DNA of 64,000 nt, from NCBI RefSeq assembly GCF_014201095.1, contig NZ_JACHDN010000001.1:1798001-1862000 (forward strand). The letters run 5' to 3'. A model generated the notes under the pieces. The model was given only the letters and a program-made list of their open reading frames with translations. It had not been told where the DNA came from and ran no database searches. This DNA is from Cellulomonas hominis (GTDB lineage Bacteria; Actinomycetota; Actinomycetes; Actinomycetales; Cellulomonadaceae). A program made the position numbers and the translations under genes. Shown in pieces: positions 60,307 to 64,000 of this stretch (position 1 is the first letter of the stretch; the number at the start of each line of letters is the position of its first letter).

Positions 60307-62280
60307 GTGAGGCCGGTGCGCGGCGGTGCTGCGGTGGCGAGCGGGACGGCGGGACGGGGATGCCGCGCGGGCGCCCGGTGGGGGCGTCCCGGGGGCGTGC
60401 TGGTCACGGCCGGGCTCGTCGTGGCGCTCGGCGCGTGCTCGGGCGGGGGCGAGGACGAGCGGCAGCAGGCGGCCGAGGCGCTCGCGGCGGCGATCGCGTC
60501 GGGCGACTTCGCCGCGGTCCCCCTCGAGGGCGCGACCGCGGCCGAGGCGGGCGAGCAGCGCACCGCCGCCTACCAGGGACTCGACCCGTGGGTCCCGGCG
60601 GTCGAGGCCGGCGAGGTCGTGCCGTCGGCGGACGACGACGCGGCCGCCTCGGTCGCCCTCAGCTTCACGTGGGACGTCGACAGCAGCGACGCCGACTGGA
60701 CGTACACCACCCACGCCGGGCTGGTCCGCGTGGACGACGAGTGGCGCGCCCGCTGGAGCACCCTCGTGCTCGCCCCCGACCTCGCCGCCGGCGAGGCGCT
60801 GCAGGTGCACCGCGTGCAGGCCGACCGGGCGCAGGTGCTCGGCGCCGGCGACGCGGTGCTGGTCGAGGACCGGCCGGTGCACCGGATCGGCATCGACAAG
60901 ACCCGGGTCGCGCCGGAGCAGGCGGACGCCGCCGCCCGGGGGCTGGCCGGGGCGCTCGGCATGGACCCCGACGCGTACGCGGCGCAGGTCGCGGCGGCGG
61001 GGGAGAAGGCCTTCGTCGAGGCGATCGTCGTCCGCGACGGCGACGCGGCCTACGACGTGGCCGGCCTGTCGGCGCTGCCCGGCGTGAACGCCGTGGCCGC
61101 CTCGCTCCCGCTGGCCCCGACCCGCTCCTTCGCGCGGCCCGTGCTCGGGACGGTGGGCCAGGCGACCGCCGAGATCGTCGACGAGTCCGAGGGCGCGGTC
61201 GTCGCCGGCGACCTCACGGGCCTCGGCGGGCTGCAGCGGCAGTTCGACGAGCAGCTGCGCGGACTGCCCGGCCTGACGGTCGTCGCGACCGCCGGCGGGG
61301 CCCAGGAGCGGCAGCTGTTCCACGTGGAACCGACTGCCGGGGAGCCGCTGCGCCTCACGCTCGACCCGGCCGTGCAGCAGGCGGCCGAGGACGTGGTCGC
61401 GCGGGTCACGGACAGCGCGAGCGCGGTCGTCGCGATCCGGCCGTCGACCGGGGAGATCCTCGCTGCGGCGAGCGGGTCCGGCGGCGGCGGGCAGTCGACC
61501 GCCACGCTGGGCCTGTACGCGCCGGGGTCGACGTTCAAGGTGGTGTCGTCGCTGGCGCTGCTGCGCGCGGGCCTCACCCCGGACAGCTCCGTGACCTGCC
61601 CGCCCACCGCGACGGTCGACGGCCGCGAGTTCCAGAACTACCCGGGCTACCCGTCGAGCGCGCTGGGCGACATCCCGCTGCGCACCGCGGTGGCCGAGTC
61701 GTGCAACACGGCGTTCCTCACCGCTGCCGGCCAGGCGCCGCAGCAGGCGCTCGCGGACGCGGCCGCCGCGCTCGGCCTCGCGGACGGCGTCGACCTCGGG
61801 TTCGCCGCGACGCTGGGCGCCGTCCCGGCGGACGACGCGGGGACGACCGACCACGCCGCGTCGATGATCGGGCAGGCGCGCGTGCAGGCCACGCCGCTCG
61901 GCATGGCCACCGTGGCGGCGTCGGTGGTGGCCGGGGCGCGGGTCACGCCACGGATCCTGGCGGACGCCGGCGGCGCCACCGCGGCTCCGGCCGCCGCCCA
62001 GCCGCTCACCGGGGCCGAGGCCGACGCGCTGCGGTCGATGATGCGTGCCGTCGTCACCGAGGGTGGCGGGGACTTCCTGCAGGACGTGCCCGGGGCCGAG
62101 GTCATCGCGAAGTCCGGGACGGCGCAGTACGGCAGCGGTGCGGACCTGCAGAACCACGCGTGGATGATCGCGGGGTACGGGGACCTGGCCGTCGCGGTGT
62201 TCGTGGAGACCGGGGACTTCGGGTCGACGACGTCCGGGCCGCTGCTCGAGGACTTCCTGCGGGCGGTGCCGCAGGGCTGA
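60307..62280 (+). CDS. Class B penicillin-binding protein with MecA-N-like domain
   Basis: A 657-residue cell-wall transpeptidase. The long N-terminus ends in a lipobox-like LGAC (Cys44), suggesting an unusual lipid-anchored or signal-anchored form. An NTF2-like MecA_N domain spans about 50-165 and a dimerisation domain about 170-335. The transpeptidase has STFK with Ser408 as nucleophile, SCN as the SxN motif and KSGT starting at Lys602. It resembles PBPs of the MecA/PbpA group with lower beta-lactam affinity, but resistance cannot be inferred. GTG 60307 follows GAGGACG; a TAGGCT box (60258-60263) gives a leader of about 40 bases. Confidence 0.9.
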   Translation: MRPVRGGAAVASGTAGRGCRAGARWGRPGGVLVTAGLVVALGACSGGGEDERQQAAEALAAAIASGDFAAVPLEGATAAEAGEQRTAAYQGLDPWVPAVEAGEVVPSADDDAAASVALSFTWDVDSSDADWTYTTHAGLVRVDDEWRARWSTLVLAPDLAAGEALQVHRVQADRAQVLGAGDAVLVEDRPVHRIGIDKTRVAPEQADAAARGLAGALGMDPDAYAAQVAAAGEKAFVEAIVVRDGDAAYDVAGLSALPGVNAVAASLPLAPTRSFARPVLGTVGQATAEIVDESEGAVVAGDLTGLGGLQRQFDEQLRGLPGLTVVATAGGAQERQLFHVEPTAGEPLRLTLDPAVQQAAEDVVARVTDSASAVVAIRPSTGEILAAASGSGGGGQSTATLGLYAPGSTFKVVSSLALLRAGLTPDSSVTCPPTATVDGREFQNYPGYPSSALGDIPLRTAVAESCNTAFLTAAGQAPQQALADAAAALGLADGVDLGFAATLGAVPADDAGTTDHAASMIGQARVQATPLGMATVAASVVAGARVTPRILADAGGATAAPAAAQPLTGAEADALRSMMRAVVTEGGGDFLQDVPGAEVIAKSGTAQYGSGADLQNHAWMIAGYGDLAVAVFVETGDFGSTTSGPLLEDFLRAVPQG

Positions 62281-62551
62281 CGGGTGCACCCGGTGGAGTG
62301 CCCGGCTGGACCGGTGGAGTGGCGCCCGGCGGGGCCGCGACGGCGCCGGTCGTCGCCCGCGCGGGTGCGCGCCGGGGCGTCCGCCGGCCGGCGTCCCCGG
62401 GCCGGCTGAACCTGTTCGGGGGCCGCTGGCCTGCGACTTCATCAGGTCTGCGCCGTTCGCGCCGTTTGTCCGATTTCGCCCGAGTGGGTGAAATGGGAGT
62501 TCTGTCCGACTGATTCACCCGTGACCCCTTCCGTCAGGGTGACGCCGGGCC
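62281..62551 (+). other. Intergenic region before the c-di-GMP riboswitch
   Basis: About 270 bases without a gene. It starts with a short palindrome, CGGGTGCACCCG. GGTGGAGTG is then directly repeated near 62291 and 62313. The last 100 bases are AT-richer, with an inverted repeat ATTTCGCCC/GGGTGAAAT (one mismatch, around 62474-62495) and a possible -35 TTCCGT (62529-62534). Confidence 0.45.
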
Positions 62552-62557
62552 TACAGT
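62552..62557 (+). promoter_or_regulatory. -10 element for the riboswitch transcript
   Basis: TACAGT, 17 bases after TTCCGT (62529-62534). It places the transcription start just before the aptamer. Confidence 0.55.
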
Positions 62558-62565
62558 CAGAGCCG

Positions 62566-62643
62566 TCAGCGACAAGGGCAAACCCTCCGCGAGGAGGGGA
62601 CGCAAAGCCACGGGACCCCCGCAGGTCAGCCGGGCTGCCGAAC
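62566..62643 (+). ncRNA. Cyclic-di-GMP class I (GEMM-I) riboswitch
   Basis: The aptamer core is clear. GACAAGGGCAAACC is followed by a hairpin CCCTCC-GCGA-GGAGGG with a GNRA tetraloop (62583-62598), then GGACGCAAAGCCACGGG and a second arm closing with GCCGGGCTGCCG. These match the class I c-di-GMP consensus: the GGGCAAACC strand, the GACGCAAAGCC strand and a GNRA loop docking to a receptor in the P3 arm. The 3' edge lies next to the ribosome-binding site GAAGGA (62644-62649), so control of translation or of RNA access is likely. Only one small gene lies downstream. Confidence 0.9.
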
Positions 62644-62655
62644 GAAGGATCTGCC

Positions 62656-62829
62656 ATGGAACAGCGCGGCTTCTACGAGCCGGCCGAGCGCGACCGCACC
62701 GGCGCCGAGCTGCGGCCCGACGGTGTCCGCTCCGCCACCCGCCTCTCCTCCTGGTCCCGCATCGCGGCGTCCCTCGCCACGCACGGCGACCACGTCCCGA
62801 CGCAGCGGGAGTGCACCGCCGCGTCCTGA
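62656..62829 (+). CDS. 57-residue protein under c-di-GMP riboswitch control
   Basis: A small soluble protein (starts MEQRGFYEPAERDRTG, then SATRLSSWSRIAASLATHGD, ending with a single Cys at about residue 53). It has no signal peptide or membrane helix. Nearly every codon ends in G or C, as in neighbouring real genes, and GAAGGA is six bases before the ATG. It is the only gene between the riboswitch and the convergent membrane-protein gene, four bases away, so the riboswitch seems dedicated to it. No family was recognised. It could be a small effector of the motile/sessile switch (inference). Confidence 0.75.
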   Translation: MEQRGFYEPAERDRTGAELRPDGVRSATRLSSWSRIAASLATHGDHVPTQRECTAAS

Positions 62830-62833
62830 GCCG

Positions 62834-64000
62834 CTACAGCTCGCCGACGCGCTGCAGGTACCGCATCGCCGCCCAGCCGACGGGGATGCGGAGCCAGTAC
62901 GTGAGCACCCGGAACAGCACGGCGACCGACGTCGCGACGCCGGGGTTCACGCCGACCACGGTCAGCGCGCCCGCGAGCGCGATCTCGGTGGTGCCGATGC
63001 CGCCCGGCGTCGGGGCGATCGACCCGGCGGTGTTGCCCGCGAGGAACACGATCGCGACCTGCACCAGGGACAGCTCCTGGCCGAACGCCCGCAGGCAGAC
63101 CTCGAAGGCCAGGATGTAGCCGAACGTCGTCAGCACGTTGCCGGCCAGGCCCAGCGCGAGGCGCCACGGCTGCCCGACGATCTCGATGAGACGCGGCCAG
63201 GTCTGCTGCAGCGTGGGCAGCGTCTTGGCGGCGACCCACTTGCGCACCATCGGCACGAGCAGCGCCGAGGCCACGAGCGCGGCCAGGATCCCGATCGCGA
63301 TGACCACCGCGGGGGAGATGGTGAACCGCTCGAGCTGGTTCGTCCCCGACGCGACCGACAGGCCGAGCAGCAGCAGCACGGTCACGAAGAACTGGGCGAC
63401 CTGCACCAGCGCGACCGTCGCGGTCGCCAGCGAGGCCGACGTGCCGCGCCGGGTGAGCAGCCGCAGGTTCAGCGCCGCCGGACCGATGCCCGCCGGGGCG
63501 GCCAGCGCGACGAACGTCGCGGCGGACTGGGCGATCGTCGCGCGCCACAGCGGCAGCTTCACCGGCGAGAACGCCACCAGCGACAGCGCCGCGCCGAACA
63601 GGGACGCCATGCCCAGCGCGAACGCCAGGACGCTGAGCCGCCAGTCGGTCGAGCCCAGGGCGTCGAGGATCGTCTGCAGGTTGATCGACGTGAGGACGAC
63701 GATCACCGCGGCGGTGGTCAGCAGGATCGTCAGGACGGTCCGCGCGCCGAACCGGATGAGCTGCACGGGCTCGACGTCGGCCTCGGGCAGCCGGGCGACC
63801 AGCGCCGACCGCAGCTCGGCCAGCACCTCCTTGTGCGCGCGCAGCTCCTCGCGGGTGCGGCGGGGGAGGGTGATCGTCTGCAGCAGCGGTCCGATCGCGG
63901 CGATGTCGGCCTCGGGCAGCACGGCCACCGCGGACTCCAGGGCGCGCGCCGGGCCGACGCGCAGCGCGAGGAGGGCGACCATCTGCGTGCGGTCCATCCG
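62834..64000 (-). CDS. LPG synthase/flippase-like integral membrane protein (C-terminal part, cut by window edge)
   Basis: 388 residues of a longer protein that continues past the right edge; the Met near 63997 is internal. After about 90 soluble residues, with LRAHKEVLAELRSALV, come about eight membrane helices of the UPF0104/AglD2 type (FVALAAPAGIGPAALNLRLL, and PTPGGIGTTEIALAGALT near the end), as in lysylphosphatidylglycerol synthase membrane domains and related lipid flippases. In actinobacteria this domain is often fused behind kinase-like or phosphatase-like domains, which would lie outside the window. There is no evidence for the lysyl-transferase domain here. Confidence 0.82.
   Translation of the reverse strand, partial: RMDRTQMVALLALRVGPARALESAVAVLPEADIAAIGPLLQTITLPRRTREELRAHKEVLAELRSALVARLPEADVEPVQLIRFGARTVLTILLTTAAVIVVLTSINLQTILDALGSTDWRLSVLAFALGMASLFGAALSLVAFSPVKLPLWRATIAQSAATFVALAAPAGIGPAALNLRLLTRRGTSASLATATVALVQVAQFFVTVLLLLGLSVASGTNQLERFTISPAVVIAIGILAALVASALLVPMVRKWVAAKTLPTLQQTWPRLIEIVGQPWRLALGLAGNVLTTFGYILAFEVCLRAFGQELSLVQVAIVFLAGNTAGSIAPTPGGIGTTEIALAGALTVVGVNPGVATSVAVLFRVLTYWLRIPVGWAAMRYLQRVGEL

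Noticed and set aside
62485..62500. TGGG-N5-TGGG resembling an MraZ box before the riboswitch
   Set aside because: Only two repeats, no mraZ/mraW gene nearby, and such G-rich pairs are expected by chance at this GC content.
1..64000. CRISPR array, insertion sequence, prophage or integrase
   Set aside because: No regularly spaced repeats, transposase, integrase or att-like direct repeats flanking tRNA genes were seen.
1..64000. tRNA or rRNA genes
   Set aside because: No cloverleaf with a TTCGA-type T-arm and no rRNA signature was recognised by eye on either strand.

Overview
The window is a 64 kb piece of a very GC-rich actinobacterial chromosome, most likely from the Micrococcales and probably Cellulomonas or a close relative. 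The basis is the G/C-saturated third codon positions, an actinobacterial MoeZ, inositol-phosphate synthase (the entry to mycothiol), an ANTAR-domain protein, a DUF222/HNH protein, an SSB ending in DEPPF, many apparently leaderless genes, and a repertoire of GH3, GH43 and GH30 glycosidases with their transporters. The genus is an inference. No tRNA, rRNA, CRISPR array, prophage or insertion sequence was found.

Layout. (1) 1-9.5 kb: molybdenum. The 5' end of a Tat-exported DmsA-type molybdoenzyme, a mop-modA-modB-modC/mobA operon in which the ABC ATPase is fused to a MobA-like nucleotidyltransferase, then moaE, moaD-moaA, moeA-moaC-mogA and moeZ. Together these take up molybdate, build molybdopterin and serve the oxidoreductase. 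(2) 10-20 kb: housekeeping. padR-ino1, a class A penicillin-binding protein, rpsF-ssb-rpsR-rplI, a small membrane protein, a MATE exporter and dnaB, with a cluster of DnaA-box-like sites in front of dnaB. (3) 20-26 kb: a permease-ornithine cyclodeaminase pair with a convergent GntR regulator, a PAS-ANTAR protein, an autoregulated MerR protein and a thioesterase. (4) 26-33 kb: a LacI-controlled sugar ABC importer with a GH3 glycosidase. (5) 33-41 kb: amidase, a frameshifted DUF222/HNH gene with a 68-codon neighbour, Nudix hydrolase, lipoprotein, PhzF-like isomerase, Gfo/Idh/MocA oxidoreductase and an APC permease. (6) 41-46.5 kb: a GH43 gene and an MFS-GH30 operon that carry the same palindromic operator and probably form one hemicellulose regulon. 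(7) 46.5-51 kb: a CDF-like transporter, an esterase and a DMT transporter that both look 5'-truncated where they meet, and a UDP-glucose pyrophosphorylase. (8) 51-56.5 kb: a TetR regulator divergent from a complete oligopeptide-type ABC operon with a double-ATPase subunit. (9) 56.6-64 kb: quinone-type oxidoreductase, K+ channel, RsbW-like ATPase, CNNM/CorC-type membrane protein, a lipoprotein-like class B PBP, and a class I cyclic-di-GMP riboswitch in front of a 57-codon gene, followed by a partial LPG-synthase/flippase-like membrane protein.

Two features run through the window. At least fifteen genes have a TAnnnT hexamer 6 or 7 bases before the start codon, the signature of leaderless transcripts. 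Adjacent genes in operons very often overlap by ATGA or GTGA. The observation most worth following is the c-di-GMP riboswitch that appears to control only a 57-codon gene. The shared GH operator, the DnaA-box cluster before dnaB, the ModC-MobA fusion and the damaged esterase/DMT junction come next.
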